A stretch of DNA of 64,000 nt from Methyloglobulus sp. (GTDB taxonomy: Bacteria; Pseudomonadota; Gammaproteobacteria; Methylococcales; Methylomonadaceae): assembly GCA_013141505.1 (NCBI GenBank), contig JABFQX010000009.1:62001-126000 (forward strand), read 5' to 3'. A program made the position numbers and the translations under genes. Of the stretch, positions 1-10,135 are shown piece after piece. The notes below the pieces were generated by a model, which was not told the origin of the DNA, searched no databases, and saw only the letters and a program-made list of their open reading frames with translations. Within the stretch, counting starts at the first letter, position 1; the number at the start of each line of letters is the position of its first letter.

Positions 1-2
1 CG

Positions 3-197
3 CCTGAACCTAATGCGACGATTATCAACCGCGATAGCAATGACCAGAAAGGCGTCGGTAAGGTATTGCTGGCGCATCAAAACCAAGGGACATGTACGAT
101 GCTTGTTGTTCTCCAAGAGACTGATCTTGCCTACAGCCAGCTTGCACTGAAAGATGACACGCTAACCTCTCTCAAACTATTATCCTTTCAAGCATGA
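3..197 (+). CDS. C-terminal fragment of an unidentified protein upstream of ctaA
   Basis: An open frame enters from the left edge and runs 64 codons to a TGA at 195-197. The TGA overlaps the ATG of the heme A synthase gene by four bases (ATGA), so the two are probably translationally coupled. The visible part is soluble, ends in LLSFQA and has no motif I recognise. In many proteobacteria a small membrane-anchored protein of the cytochrome oxidase assembly cluster sits in this position next to SURF1. That identity is inference from position only, because the N-terminus lies outside the window. Confidence 0.6.
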   Translation, partial: PEPNATIINRDSNDQKGVGKVLLAHQNQGTCTMLVVLQETDLAYSQLALKDDTLTSLKLLSFQA

Positions 198-1174
198 TAG
201 ACCCAAAAACAGCTCATTCTTTTCGCCGGTTAGCGATGCTGACCGTTATCGCAGTTTACTTTTTGATACTGGTTGGCGGCATTGTCCGCGCTTCTGGTGC
301 AGGGATGGGCTGTCCTGATTGGCCGACCTGTTTCGGACGATGGATTCCACCCACTGAGGAATGGCAATTACCGATGGATTATCATCAACGCTATATCGGC
401 TACGGGAACACCCAATTTAACGTGGTTAAAACCTGGACAGAATATCTCAATCGCTTGACTGGTGTGACGATAGGCTTCTTGATTTTTCTGACGGCATGGA
501 AATCACGGATATACCGCAAACATGACAAGCCGATATTTTACCTATCATGGGCGGTATTTTTTCTGGTCGGCTTTCAAGGCTGGCTGGGTTCTACGGTGGT
601 CGCCAGTAACCTCAAACCGGGAATTATTACCTTGCACATGTTGTTGGCTTTATTGATTGTGGCGTTGCTTATTTATGTTCTTGTCCGTTCCCAAAAGGAC
701 GTATTGCCCCATGTGGACTTAAGCGCATTACCCAACAAGTTCCGGCAGGTATTGCTTGCGGCTATGGCAATGACCTTAGTGCAGGTCATCATGGGCACAC
801 AGGTCAGGGAGGCAGTAGACATGATTGCCAACAACCATAATTATATCGACCGAAAATATTGGCGCGATGATTTCCCGATTATTTTCTATGTCCACCGCTC
901 GTTTTCGTCGATTATCTTGTTCACAAATGCCTGGTTGTTTTGGAAGATTGTTAAGGGAATTGACCGAAGCTCTCTGCTTTTTAAACTGGGGTGCCTGCTA
1001 ATTGGCTTGGTTGTAACAGGCATAATCGCTGGCATCATAATGGACAGGTTAGGTATGCCTGCGGTGGCTCAACCGATTCATTTATTGGTGGCCAACCTTA
1101 TTTTTGGTACGCAATTTTATTTGTTTATTTATCTGGCGTATTTAAGGCGACTTGATGAAATTCGGAGTTATTGA
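194..1174 (+). CDS. ctaA: heme A synthase (COX15/CtaA family)
   Basis: This 326-residue membrane protein should convert heme O to heme A for aa3-type cytochrome oxidase. About eight hydrophobic helices are visible. The family signature GGIVRASGAGMGCPDWP lies near residues 28-44, with a Cys in the first periplasmic loop. Candidate heme-ligand histidines lie in TLHMLLAL, FYVHRSFSS and QPIHLLVAN. The helix that usually carries EYxHR reads EYLNR here, with Asn for the first His. The ATG at 194 overlaps the stop of the preceding gene, which supports this start. The family assignment is firm; only the Asn substitution is unusual. Confidence 0.93.
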   Translation: MIDPKTAHSFRRLAMLTVIAVYFLILVGGIVRASGAGMGCPDWPTCFGRWIPPTEEWQLPMDYHQRYIGYGNTQFNVVKTWTEYLNRLTGVTIGFLIFLTAWKSRIYRKHDKPIFYLSWAVFFLVGFQGWLGSTVVASNLKPGIITLHMLLALLIVALLIYVLVRSQKDVLPHVDLSALPNKFRQVLLAAMAMTLVQVIMGTQVREAVDMIANNHNYIDRKYWRDDFPIIFYVHRSFSSIILFTNAWLFWKIVKGIDRSSLLFKLGCLLIGLVVTGIIAGIIMDRLGMPAVAQPIHLLVANLIFGTQFYLFIYLAYLRRLDEIRSY

Positions 1175-1246
1175 TTCCGCCTTTTAATATTTGAAACCGT
1201 TCGTACCCAAAAGCCCACTAGGGCAAACGGCAGTTAAGTTAAGACT

Positions 1247-1528
1247 TCACAAGGCTGGATCAGATGGTTTAACAGGGATTGTCGTCGTTAATTTCGGGTT
1301 TTCGACTGGAGGTTTAATGGCCAATCCACTTGGGGTAAGTTGATTTAGGGCTGACTGAGATGCATTCGGCACTTTTGCTTTCGGCAATTCACGCGCCAGA
1401 CGTATCAGCTCTTGCCCTTGGATGACCTCCTCGCCGCTGTTTTTGTGGGTTGTGAAAGCACCGCTTTTGTATTCCCACATCAGCAGAAATAAATTGGCTA
1501 AAATAACTAACAAGCAAAGTATTTTCAT
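1247..1528 (-). CDS. small membrane-anchored hypothetical protein
   Basis: This 93-residue protein has one N-terminal hydrophobic helix (about residues 3-18) followed by a polar, proline- and lysine-rich tail that should face the periplasm. Its ATG overlaps the end of coaX by four bases, so it is the last gene of the birA-coaX unit and is probably translationally coupled. No family was recognised. Its codons read as a normal gene and the overlap argues it is expressed. Its role is unknown. Confidence 0.6.
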   Translation of the reverse strand: MKILCLLVILANLFLLMWEYKSGAFTTHKNSGEEVIQGQELIRLARELPKAKVPNASQSALNQLTPSGLAIKPPVENPKLTTTIPVKPSDPAL

Positions 1529-2256
1529 TCGGGTTGATGCACCGTCAAAGCAAGGCCACGCAGCACTAAATCAGGATCGATAAATGCTTCCCTATATAAA
1601 TGGCTGGCAACAACTTGGGCATCGCCGCCTGTCACAATTAATTGCAACGTGTCAGGTTGATTTTTTAAAATATACTCAATCATTCCGCAAGCCGCCGACA
1701 ACGTACCATTATGGATTGCCGCATCGGTTTTGACTGCCAAACCAAACGGATACGTTGCATCCGGCAACTTGAGATATGCCGTACGTTTCGCCAACGATTC
1801 TTTCATCAAATTAAGCCCTGGGCTTATCAAACCGCCCAAGTGCTTACCGGATACATCGACAAGATCGACCGTAATGGCAGTTCCGCAATCGACGATGCAG
1901 AGCGCTTTCTGGAAGTTTTGATAGGCTGAAACCATGCACAGCCAGCGGTCAACGCCTAATTTCCCCGGCTCCTGGTACGCATTAGTGACACCCAATGCTG
2001 ATGCAACTGATTTCGCCCTGAATACCGATATTTGCGGCCATAATGTATTCGCCGCCAATAAAACCTGATCAAACAAGGTGCCCGTGCTAACGCAGGAAAC
2101 GGCTATTTTTTCAGGCGAAGGAATTTCGCGCCATAATTGGGCCAATGTATTCAAGTTAATCTGGGTATTGGCGATAGGAATTCCTTGCACGATGTCGAGG
2201 CCATTGCTAATCCCCCACTTGAGCCGGGAATTGCCCATATCCACCAGCAAATTCAT
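1525..2256 (-). CDS. coaX: type III pantothenate kinase
   Basis: CoaX phosphorylates pantothenate, the first step of coenzyme A synthesis. The 243-residue length is typical. The N-terminal phosphate-binding motif DMGNSRLKWG starts at residue 6. Other family blocks are GVDRW, VDCGTAITVDLV with the catalytic Asp, GGLISPGL and VTGGDA. It overlaps birA upstream and a small membrane protein gene downstream by four bases each, giving a tight minus-strand operon. The birA-coaX pairing is common in gammaproteobacteria. Confidence 0.95.
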   Translation of the reverse strand: MNLLVDMGNSRLKWGISNGLDIVQGIPIANTQINLNTLAQLWREIPSPEKIAVSCVSTGTLFDQVLLAANTLWPQISVFRAKSVASALGVTNAYQEPGKLGVDRWLCMVSAYQNFQKALCIVDCGTAITVDLVDVSGKHLGGLISPGLNLMKESLAKRTAYLKLPDATYPFGLAVKTDAAIHNGTLSAACGMIEYILKNQPDTLQLIVTGGDAQVVASHLYREAFIDPDLVLRGLALTVHQPE

Positions 2257-3248
2257 ATGCGATCATCCCGAAAACTGACTTCCCCCGATGCGTATGCCTG
2301 AGTGCTGCCATCAGGTCTTGTTAGCAGCAATAAGCCATTGTCATCAATGCCTTTTACAATGCCTTCATAGCGACGTTCGCCGAGAAACAAGGTTGCCGGT
2401 TTGCCCTGTAGGCAGTCGTATTGTCGCCATTCATCCAGATATGCGGTGATACCAATTTCTTCAAATCCGGCAATAACAGTGAGCAATTCATTCAATAAAG
2501 TACCTGCCAAGCTATTTCTGCCAAGCTGTTGACGACTCGTTATTTTGCTTAAGTCTGTCCATTGCTGGGTAATTGAAACCGCTTCGGTTTCCGGCAGGAA
2601 GATGTTCAGACCCAGGCCGATCACCGCCGCGCAGGGGCCTTCGGATTCGCCGGAGACTTCGACCAGGATTCCGCCCAGCTTTTTATCTTGATAATAAATG
2701 TCATTCGGCCATTTTAGCTGAAACTCCAGTGCATAGCGGGCTTTGAGTGCGCGGATAACAGCGACACCTATCACCAGGCTCAACCCGGATATGGCTAAAG
2801 GGCTGGCCTGAAAACGCCATAATATCGACACATAAATATTGCTGCCATAGGGCGAAACCCACTGTCGTCCACGTCGTCCTTTACCGGCGGTTTGTTGTTC
2901 TGCAAAACACACCGCGCCTGAAGGCGCATTGTCCGCAGCACGTCCGGTTAAATAGGTGTTGGTGGAAAGAATCTGGTCAAATATTTCAATCTCGCTGATT
3001 AATCTGCGATTTTTTTCGTCAATAACGGTCAGAATTTTTTCGTAGCCCAGTAGTTCCAAAGGCTTTTCAAGACGGTAGCCTTTCCCGCTAACCGCAGCGT
3101 AGGGCAAACCCAGATCACTCAAGCCATTTAACTGCTTCCAAATGGCTGAACGGCTGATATTAAGGGCTTGCGCTAACGCCGTACCCGAATGGAATTGACC
3201 ATCAGAAAGAAGGGTGAGAATTGCTTTTTGGGTATCTGAAATTGGCAA
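2253..3248 (-). CDS. birA: biotin-[acetyl-CoA-carboxylase] ligase / biotin repressor
   Basis: This 331-residue protein charges biotin onto the carboxyl-carrier protein. It also has an N-terminal winged helix (about residues 5-65, with ALNISRSAIWKQLNGL) for biotin-operon repression. The ligase core shows GKGRRGRQWVSPYGSNIY, KWPNDIYY and KLGGILVE. The C-terminal SH3-like domain contains RYEGIVKGIDDNGLLLL. The start codon is TTG at 3248, with a weak AAGG about nine bases upstream; no early ATG competes. It lies 48 bp after the hybrid kinase gene and overlaps coaX. Confidence 0.94.
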   Translation of the reverse strand: MPISDTQKAILTLLSDGQFHSGTALAQALNISRSAIWKQLNGLSDLGLPYAAVSGKGYRLEKPLELLGYEKILTVIDEKNRRLISEIEIFDQILSTNTYLTGRAADNAPSGAVCFAEQQTAGKGRRGRQWVSPYGSNIYVSILWRFQASPLAISGLSLVIGVAVIRALKARYALEFQLKWPNDIYYQDKKLGGILVEVSGESEGPCAAVIGLGLNIFLPETEAVSITQQWTDLSKITSRQQLGRNSLAGTLLNELLTVIAGFEEIGITAYLDEWRQYDCLQGKPATLFLGERRYEGIVKGIDDNGLLLLTRPDGSTQAYASGEVSFRDDRI

Positions 3249-3296
3249 ATTAATTGCCTTGATGCCTGGACTTTAAGTGCATGGAAAATGAAAGCC

Positions 3297-5837
3297 TTAT
3301 ACAACGGTTGCGGTCAGCGCATTAAGCTCAGTCAGCACCCGTAAATACTCCTGTTTCATGGAATCCATAATTTGTTGGACATCATTGAGTTGATTGCTTT
3401 TGCCGGCTTGTTCAATCATACCGCACAATTCGGTCATTCTAACGCTACCTACATTGGTACTCAATGATTTCAGTCCGTGCGCTAATTTACGAACCTGATC
3501 GGCATCTTCATTGTCTATACTGTGCTGTAGGCTACTTAACGTTTCGGCAGCATTCTTTTGAAATGCTTGAGTTAAAGACGTGATAAAAGCCAAGTCATCT
3601 ATATTATCAAGCTTGAATTGCCGAGTGAAAAACGCCATATTGATCGCAGTGGTTTCTTGCGCGACATTACTCGCCTCTACCAAAGTATTGATGTCGGTTT
3701 TGAGGACAGGCTGATCGGCAATACTTAATTCCTTGGGCAACCACTTTTTCAATGTTTTACTTAAATCCTGACGCGTAAACGGTTTGGTAACCCATTCATC
3801 CATCCCCGCCTGGCTACATTTGGCCTCATCCTCATTTAAAGCGTGGGCAGTCAAGGCAATAACCGGAATATGTTTGCCGGATTGAACCGCACGTTCCTGC
3901 CGACGAATTTCTTGGGTAGCTTCATAACCGTCCATGAAAGGCATTTCACAATCCATGAAGACCAAATCAAAATGTTGCTGCTTTAGTGCTTTCAAGGCAT
4001 CAAAACCATTGCTAACCAAATGTACTTTACAACCCAGATCTTGCAAAAATCGTTCGACTATCAATTGGTTGGCTGGATAATCCTCAGCCACCAGCAAATT
4101 CGCCTTAAATCGGTAATTAATAGCTGTTTTAGGCGGCCTTACGGGTATTTTAGATGTTTCCATATCGACCCAAAACCAGAAGGTTGAGCCAATACCGGGT
4201 TGGCTGTTTACGCCTATTTTCCCCTTCATTAACTGGACTAATTCCTTGGACACGGCAAGCCCAAGCCCAGTGCCTCGGTAAATACGTGACATCGTGCTGT
4301 CAGACTGGGAAAATGCATCAAAAATCAGCTCGAGCTGATCAGTATGAATACCAATTCCGGTATCCGTTATCTCAAAATGTAGCCGACTTGTTTGTTCGGA
4401 AATGGTCTGATTGAAAACAGTCAGGGTCACATCACCTTGAGCGGTGAATTTAACCGCGTTGTTGAGTAAATTGACCAGTACCTGCCTTATCCTGACAGAA
4501 TCGCCAACCACCAGCAAGGGAAGCTCCGAATTGATTTGCAATCTATACCGCAAACCCTTTGATTTTGCATCCAATTGCAGAGATTCAAAGCCTTCATGGA
4601 CTAAATCCAGACAATTAAAGATTTTTGGATAAAGTGTCAGATTTCCAGATTCCATCTCAAAAAAATCCTGGATGTGATCAAGGATGTTTAAAAGCGAAAC
4701 TGACGATTGTTTAAGGACATCAGCCGTATAGCGTTGTTCATCATTTAAGTCGCTATTCCATAAAAAATCGACCATTCCAAGAATGGCGCTTATAGGCATC
4801 CGAATTTCGTGACTCATGGTCGCCAAAAATTGCGATTTTGCACGGTTGGCCGCTTCAGCATGTTTTTGAGCGTTTAAAGCGTTGTTGGCAACCTGCTGTA
4901 AATCCACAATTATGCTTGATAATTCCGTGGTATGTTTTTGCACTTGATGGGTAAATTTATCGCGTTGCCATGCTAACAACTCATCCCTGCCATGAATTTC
5001 CTCAAGCATTTGTCCGTAAACATCGACTAATTGTCCGGACTCATCTTTTTGTATTTTAGTAACAACACCAATGTCTTTTTTGTTCAAAGCCGCCGAGTGC
5101 ACGCCCTGTTTGGTCAGTATAGGGTTCGAAAAAATACGATGTAGTCGTGCTGAAATAAACACAATAGCCAATAAGGAAAACAAAGAACTGCCCCCTATAA
5201 TGCGGTAAAACTTTGATAACAAAACGTCAAGCTGGCCTGGATCATCAACTAAATGGACAACGCCAATGAAGTCACTACCGATAAAGACAGGTCTAAATAG
5301 ATGCAAATTATCGTGTTGGTCATAAAAAGTGACTTCTGAATAGCCCGCTTGCAATGGCCGTATCAAGGGCGTGCTGGTGGCTTTATTTAACCAGTACTTC
5401 AAGGAAAAAAGTGACGGTTGAGTTGCTGAATCAGACAACACAGTCGGTAATTGCCCGTACACAATCTTGACGGCTTGCTCACCGTTGATGCGTTCACCAC
5501 TCTTCTGTGAACCGCTATAAGTAGCGACTACCCTACCCGCATTGTCATATAAGGATGCGGAGATAATCTGTGCTTGACTTTTTAATACCGCCAGGGATTC
5601 GTTGGCTGAATCAATGTCATTAAACGCCAGTGTCGCCTTGCTATTCCAGCCAATTATATTCGCAAGGCTGGATAAAGCCTGCCCACTTTGCTGTTTTTGC
5701 TGGCTATATTCACTCAATAAAAGGAAACCCAAAACAGCCACCAAAGCAAGTATTACAGGCAAGCCAACGGCCAATATCAGTTTTACCTTTATTGCGGCTT
5801 GGTGCAAGTATGACTTGATTCGATTGAGTAGAAACAT
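3297..5837 (-). CDS. hybrid sensor histidine kinase with receiver and Hpt domains
   Basis: This 846-residue BarA-like phosphorelay kinase sits in the inner membrane. A membrane helix lies at about 18-41, a periplasmic sensor at 45-210, a second helix at about 212-230 and a linker/HAMP-like segment after it. The HisKA domain has ATMSHEIRMP, with phospho-acceptor His343. HATPase boxes are NLLNNAVKF (near 456), DTGIGI (near 492) and GTGLGL (near 522). A receiver domain carries Asp629 (FMDCEMPFMDG) and Lys685. A C-terminal Hpt domain carries His787 (LAHGLKS). All key residues are present. The gene starts three bases after the stop of the GGDEF/EAL regulator, so the two probably work together. Confidence 0.93.
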   Translation of the reverse strand: MFLLNRIKSYLHQAAIKVKLILAVGLPVILALVAVLGFLLLSEYSQQKQQSGQALSSLANIIGWNSKATLAFNDIDSANESLAVLKSQAQIISASLYDNAGRVVATYSGSQKSGERINGEQAVKIVYGQLPTVLSDSATQPSLFSLKYWLNKATSTPLIRPLQAGYSEVTFYDQHDNLHLFRPVFIGSDFIGVVHLVDDPGQLDVLLSKFYRIIGGSSLFSLLAIVFISARLHRIFSNPILTKQGVHSAALNKKDIGVVTKIQKDESGQLVDVYGQMLEEIHGRDELLAWQRDKFTHQVQKHTTELSSIIVDLQQVANNALNAQKHAEAANRAKSQFLATMSHEIRMPISAILGMVDFLWNSDLNDEQRYTADVLKQSSVSLLNILDHIQDFFEMESGNLTLYPKIFNCLDLVHEGFESLQLDAKSKGLRYRLQINSELPLLVVGDSVRIRQVLVNLLNNAVKFTAQGDVTLTVFNQTISEQTSRLHFEITDTGIGIHTDQLELIFDAFSQSDSTMSRIYRGTGLGLAVSKELVQLMKGKIGVNSQPGIGSTFWFWVDMETSKIPVRPPKTAINYRFKANLLVAEDYPANQLIVERFLQDLGCKVHLVSNGFDALKALKQQHFDLVFMDCEMPFMDGYEATQEIRRQERAVQSGKHIPVIALTAHALNEDEAKCSQAGMDEWVTKPFTRQDLSKTLKKWLPKELSIADQPVLKTDINTLVEASNVAQETTAINMAFFTRQFKLDNIDDLAFITSLTQAFQKNAAETLSSLQHSIDNEDADQVRKLAHGLKSLSTNVGSVRMTELCGMIEQAGKSNQLNDVQQIMDSMKQEYLRVLTELNALTATVV

Positions 5838-5840
5838 ACG

Positions 5841-7979
5841 TCAGGTTTGTAGGATAGCCTTATTTGTTAACGTCCAAAAATGCTGAAATTCTTCAACGGG
5901 TACGGGTTTTGAATAATAGTAACCTTGTATGGCATCACACGTGGTATTTTGCAGAAATTGTTTTTGTTGGTCGGTTTCAACGCCTTCGGCTATGGTTTTT
6001 AAATTAAGCGCTTTTGCCAACGCCAAAATAGCATTGACTATAGCGGCAGCATCCTGGCTTTTAGATAATTCTTTCACAAAAGAGCGGTCTATTTTTAAGT
6101 AATCCAAAGGAAAGCGATTAAGGTAACTCAAAGATGAGTAACCCGTACCAAAATCATCGACTGATAACTTTATGCCTAGTTTTTTCAATTCATTGAGTTT
6201 AACTAACATCTTGTCAGTGTCTGCCATAATCATGCTTTCCGTCAGCTCAAATGTTAGAAAAGCGGGATCCACCTGGTATTCCTGAAGGGTGCTTTCTATC
6301 ATCGGTATAAAAGAAGGCTGATTAAATTGCAGGCTACTCAAATTTACCGAAATGGTCAAGTCATCAAATTCCTGTTGTTGCCAAATACTGTATTGTCGGC
6401 ACACTTCGCGGATAACCCATGCACCAAACTGATTGATCATGCCATTTTCTTCAGCAAGGGAGATAAAATCATTCGGAGGCAGAAAACCCAACTGAGGGCA
6501 TTGCCAACGCAACAACGCCTCAGCACCTATCATACGTCCGGATCTTGCATCTACAACAGGTTGATAATGTAAGCGCAATTCATTTTTAGCGACGGCCAGA
6601 TTCATGTAGGTTTCCATTTCCAGCCTTTTTTCAGCGCGTAACGCCATGCCTTTATGAAAAAACTGGTAATGACCTTTGCCTAATTTTTTGGCGTGGTACA
6701 TAGCCATGTCTGCGTTTTTCAACAGGGTGCCTGAATCATCACCGTCATGTGGATAAACAGTAATCCCCATACTAACGCCAATATGCATCTGGCGATCACC
6801 CAGCGATATGGGTTTGGTTATCCAGCGTTTAATGCGTTCCGCTACTGTGGCCGCATCTTCAGGTTGGGCTAACTCATTCAGTAAAATAATGAATTCATCC
6901 CCCCCCAAGCGGGCGACATCCACTTTGTGGTCAAAATAATCGAAGAATCGTGACGCTAAATCAGAGCACCTTAAACCGTCGGTCAAGCGAGTGGACACCT
7001 CTTTCAGCAACATATCGCCGACCTGATGCCCATAGGTGTCGTTAATGCCTTTAAAACCGTCCAAATCTAAAAATAAAATAGCAAAATGACGTTTGTTGCG
7101 TTTCGCGAGCTCGATGGTTTTTGTTAAAAACTGAAGGAAAAAAACGCGATTGGGCAATTGGGTAATATAATCGTAATAAGCCAGATGGCGAATTTTATTT
7201 TCTTGTTCTTTGCGCTCGGTTATGTCCTGAATGATACCAACCAAGCCAATAAAACTACCCTTATGGTTTAGAAGCGGCTCAATCTGCTGGACAACAAATC
7301 GTTCCTGATGCGTTGAAGTGATTATTCGAAACTCAACAGTGGCGGCTTTTTTGGTTTTAATAATAGTGCGTAAATGCCTTAGGACATAAGGCACATCAGC
7401 AATGTGGATAAAGTCCCTGAAATTACGGGTATTAGGCGTAAAGTCGTCTATATCAAGACCCAGCAATGCGTAGATTTCGTTCGACCAATGCAAGCTGTTT
7501 CTAATGGCGTGCCATTCCCAATCACCCAATTGAGCCATTTTTTGGGCTTTGGACAACCTTAATTCATTTTGTGCCAACCGGCGTAAGTTGTGGCTTGCCT
7601 TAACCATATAGTGCAGCCGGTGGATTAAAATCTCCCAGTTAACCGGTTTCACTACAAAATCCGTAGCACCACACGCATAGGCATGGGCTATCCCCTCAGG
7701 ATCTTCCGTTACTGTCATCATAATGACAGGGGTGTTTTTGCCGTTAGGTAAGTTTCGTAATGCCCTGCATGTTTCAAAACCATCCAAAATGGGCATTTGA
7801 ATGTCAATCAAAACAATATCGGGGGACATTTCTTTGAATATCTCGATGCCTTGCTCGCCGTCAAAGCAAGAAATTACCCTAAAACCGGCATTAGAAAGAT
7901 ACCTATTTACCCACAAATGCAGGGTATGATCATCATCTATAAACAAAGCTATAGGCAGGTAAAGGTCAGGACAATTCAT
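5841..7979 (-). CDS. response regulator with PAS, GGDEF and EAL domains (c-di-GMP turnover)
   Basis: This 712-residue cytoplasmic protein has an N-terminal receiver (Asp59 in LIDIQMP, Lys111 in VVKP), a PAS sensor (about 145-255), a GGDEF domain (RLGGDEF near 357-363) and an EAL domain (EALLRW at 487-492, DDFGTGYSSLSYL further on). Both enzymatic signatures are intact, so it could make and break cyclic di-GMP. Which activity dominates cannot be read from sequence. It is the first gene of a minus-strand unit with the hybrid kinase three bases downstream, and phosphotransfer between them is a reasonable inference. The ATG at 7979 gives the full receiver domain. Confidence 0.94.
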   Translation of the reverse strand: MNCPDLYLPIALFIDDDHTLHLWVNRYLSNAGFRVISCFDGEQGIEIFKEMSPDIVLIDIQMPILDGFETCRALRNLPNGKNTPVIMMTVTEDPEGIAHAYACGATDFVVKPVNWEILIHRLHYMVKASHNLRRLAQNELRLSKAQKMAQLGDWEWHAIRNSLHWSNEIYALLGLDIDDFTPNTRNFRDFIHIADVPYVLRHLRTIIKTKKAATVEFRIITSTHQERFVVQQIEPLLNHKGSFIGLVGIIQDITERKEQENKIRHLAYYDYITQLPNRVFFLQFLTKTIELAKRNKRHFAILFLDLDGFKGINDTYGHQVGDMLLKEVSTRLTDGLRCSDLASRFFDYFDHKVDVARLGGDEFIILLNELAQPEDAATVAERIKRWITKPISLGDRQMHIGVSMGITVYPHDGDDSGTLLKNADMAMYHAKKLGKGHYQFFHKGMALRAEKRLEMETYMNLAVAKNELRLHYQPVVDARSGRMIGAEALLRWQCPQLGFLPPNDFISLAEENGMINQFGAWVIREVCRQYSIWQQQEFDDLTISVNLSSLQFNQPSFIPMIESTLQEYQVDPAFLTFELTESMIMADTDKMLVKLNELKKLGIKLSVDDFGTGYSSLSYLNRFPLDYLKIDRSFVKELSKSQDAAAIVNAILALAKALNLKTIAEGVETDQQKQFLQNTTCDAIQGYYYSKPVPVEEFQHFWTLTNKAILQT

Positions 7980-8154
7980 TTAAAAGACAAATTTTTTTGG
8001 TGGCTTTTTAAAATATTGAAAGTTAAGCCTAGCACAAATATGTAAGTGTGCGGCGATGACAGCACTTTGTCTTGATAAAACGATCTGCAAATTAATAAAT
8101 ACCATCAAAAATATCGTTTAAAACACTGATTATAAGTATATTTAAGCTGCGTCC

Positions 8155-8193
8155 AAAAAACCATATAGCCAGCATGGATTGCTGGCTATATGG
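8155..8193 (-). terminator. intrinsic terminator downstream of glnS
   Basis: A perfect 14-bp inverted repeat (8161-8174 with 8180-8193, 5-nt loop) is followed on the minus strand by six T residues (8155-8160). It lies about 210 bp past the glnS stop, inside the 420-bp gap 7980-8400. The rest of that gap shows no gene. Confidence 0.8.
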
Positions 8194-8400
8194 TGGAATC
8201 GGCATTTAGCTGAATTCGGCTCTAATGGGGAAGGCTTTAGCTGCGTTTATCGAGACTACAACCCTCCCCTCACTACAAGATTCCCAATAAATTTACAGAT
8301 AACCTACTGTTTAATTAGTGCTTTTTATATCCAAGGATTTAAACTGAAATATCGTTGATATGATTGTTAAACCTTAATTTGGTATGGAGGGTTTTAGTGT

Positions 8401-10065
8401 TCAGTCTTTTTCCCAGCTATCCCGCAATGTCACCGTCCTGTTAAATACCAACTTGCCGTTAACGCTGTCTATCGCATCAAAGCAAAAATAGCCTGTCCTT
8501 TCAAACTGATAGCGGCTATCGGTTGTTGCTTTGCTTAGGCTGGCTTCAACATAGCAATTGCTCAGGACTTCTAACGAAGCAGGGTTGATTGTATCCAGAA
8601 AATTTTCTTCATTATCTGGGTTGGGTACGGTAAAAAGGCGGTCATACAAACGGATTTCGGCAGGTAGGGCATGTGGCTCGGATACCCAATGGATAACGCC
8701 TTTTACTTTGCGGCCTTCTGGATTTTTACCCAGCGTTTCGGGATCGTACGTACAACTTAGTTCAACGACATTGCCGTTCTCGTCTTTGACAACTTCATTA
8801 CATTGGATAACATACGCGCCGCGCAACCGAACCTCGCCGCCTTCCACCAAACGCTTAAATTTGGGTGGCGCAATCTCGGCGAAATCATCCTGTTCGATCA
8901 GGATCACTTTGCTAAATGGCACGTCGCGGTTGCCCAGTTCTGGTTTTTGGGGATGGTTGCCGATGACAAGTTGCTCGGTTTTGCCGTCTGGATAATTGTC
9001 GATCACCAGCCGTAACGGATTTAACACCGCCATAGCCCGTGCTGAGTTTTCGTTCAGGTCTTCACGGATGCAATATTCCAGCACCGACATTTCTATCCAT
9101 GAATTTTGTTTGGTCAGGCCGATACGTTCGCAAAAATCACGGATTGCTTTTGGTGTAACACCTGCCCTGCGTAGTCCGGCAATAGTTGGCATTCGGGGAT
9201 CATCCCAGCCGTTCACGTGCTTTTCCATAACCAGTTGATTCAATTTGCGTTTACTGACGATGGTATATTCCAGTTGCAAACGGGCAAATTCGATTTGCTG
9301 CGGGTGGCATGGCGTTTTTAGTTGTTCCAATACCCAATCATACAGCGGGCGGTGGTCTTCAAACTCCAAAGTGCATAAGGAATGGGTGATACCTTCCAGC
9401 GCATCAGAAATACAATGGGTGTAATCGTACATGGGATAGATGCACCAAGCATCGCCAGTACGATGGTGATGCACGCGACGGATGCGGTAAATGGCAGGAT
9501 CGCGCATATTGATATTGGGTGAGGCCATGTCGATTTTGGCACGCAGCACATACTGGCCGTCGGCAAACTCACCTGCCCTCATACGCCGGAATAAGTCGAG
9601 ATTTTCTTCTATTGAACGGTTACGGTCTGGGCTAGGCTTGCCGGGTTCTGTCAGCGTACCCCGATAAGCCCTGATTTCTTCAGCCGACAAGCTGTCAACA
9701 TAAGCCTGACCTTGCTGAATGAGTTGCTCGGCATATTGGTAAAGTTGCTCGAAATAATCGGAAGCATGATGCAAACCGTTCCATTCAAATCCCAGCCACT
9801 GCACATCCCGTTCGATGGACTGCATGTATTCGATACTTTCTTTTTCTGGATTGGTATCGTCAAACCTGAGATTGCACGTGCCGTTATTTTCAGCGGCAAT
9901 TCCGAAATTCAGACAGATGGATTTGGCATGGCCGATATGCAGATAGCCGTTTGGTTCTGGCGGAAAGCGGGTGGCAACTTTGCCGTTATGTTTATTGGTT
10001 TTAAGGTCATCGGCAATTATGTGACGAATAAAGTTGGCCGGGGTCTGATTATCGGTATGTGCCAT
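8401..10065 (-). CDS. glnS: glutaminyl-tRNA synthetase
   Basis: This class I synthetase charges tRNA-Gln with glutamine. The start is placed at the ATG at 10065 ([16 protein letters not shown]), which matches the usual N-terminus. An ATG 42 bases upstream overlaps a TATAAT-like hexamer and is less likely. The protein is then 554 residues, the normal size. The HIGH-type motif is [15 protein letters not shown]. The KMSKS-type loop reads VSKRKLNQL, as in GlnRS. A two-barrel anticodon-binding half follows. It appears to be a single-gene transcript ending at the terminator near 8160. Confidence 0.96.
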   Translation of the reverse strand: MAHTDNQTPANFIRHIIADDLKTNKHNGKVATRFPPEPNGYLHIGHAKSICLNFGIAAENNGTCNLRFDDTNPEKESIEYMQSIERDVQWLGFEWNGLHHASDYFEQLYQYAEQLIQQGQAYVDSLSAEEIRAYRGTLTEPGKPSPDRNRSIEENLDLFRRMRAGEFADGQYVLRAKIDMASPNINMRDPAIYRIRRVHHHRTGDAWCIYPMYDYTHCISDALEGITHSLCTLEFEDHRPLYDWVLEQLKTPCHPQQIEFARLQLEYTIVSKRKLNQLVMEKHVNGWDDPRMPTIAGLRRAGVTPKAIRDFCERIGLTKQNSWIEMSVLEYCIREDLNENSARAMAVLNPLRLVIDNYPDGKTEQLVIGNHPQKPELGNRDVPFSKVILIEQDDFAEIAPPKFKRLVEGGEVRLRGAYVIQCNEVVKDENGNVVELSCTYDPETLGKNPEGRKVKGVIHWVSEPHALPAEIRLYDRLFTVPNPDNEENFLDTINPASLEVLSNCYVEASLSKATTDSRYQFERTGYFCFDAIDSVNGKLVFNRTVTLRDSWEKD

Positions 10066-10105
10066 TGTGTTTTTTTCGGTGATGAGTTTTAACTGGAAAG
10101 GATAC

Positions 10106-10135
10106 ATTATAAAAGCAGAGTGGCAAGGATTCTAA
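10106..10135 (-). promoter_or_regulatory. candidate glnS promoter
   Basis: On the minus strand a perfect TATAAT hexamer (10106-10111) follows a weak -35 (TTAGAA, 10130-10135) at 18-bp spacing. Transcription would start about 30 bases before the ATG at 10065. That also argues against using the ATG at 10107, which lies inside the -10. Confidence 0.4.

Noticed and set aside
10065-10107. Upstream ATG of glnS at 10107 as the true start
   Set aside because: It overlaps a perfect TATAAT hexamer, and the extra residues are not seen in glutaminyl-tRNA synthetases.
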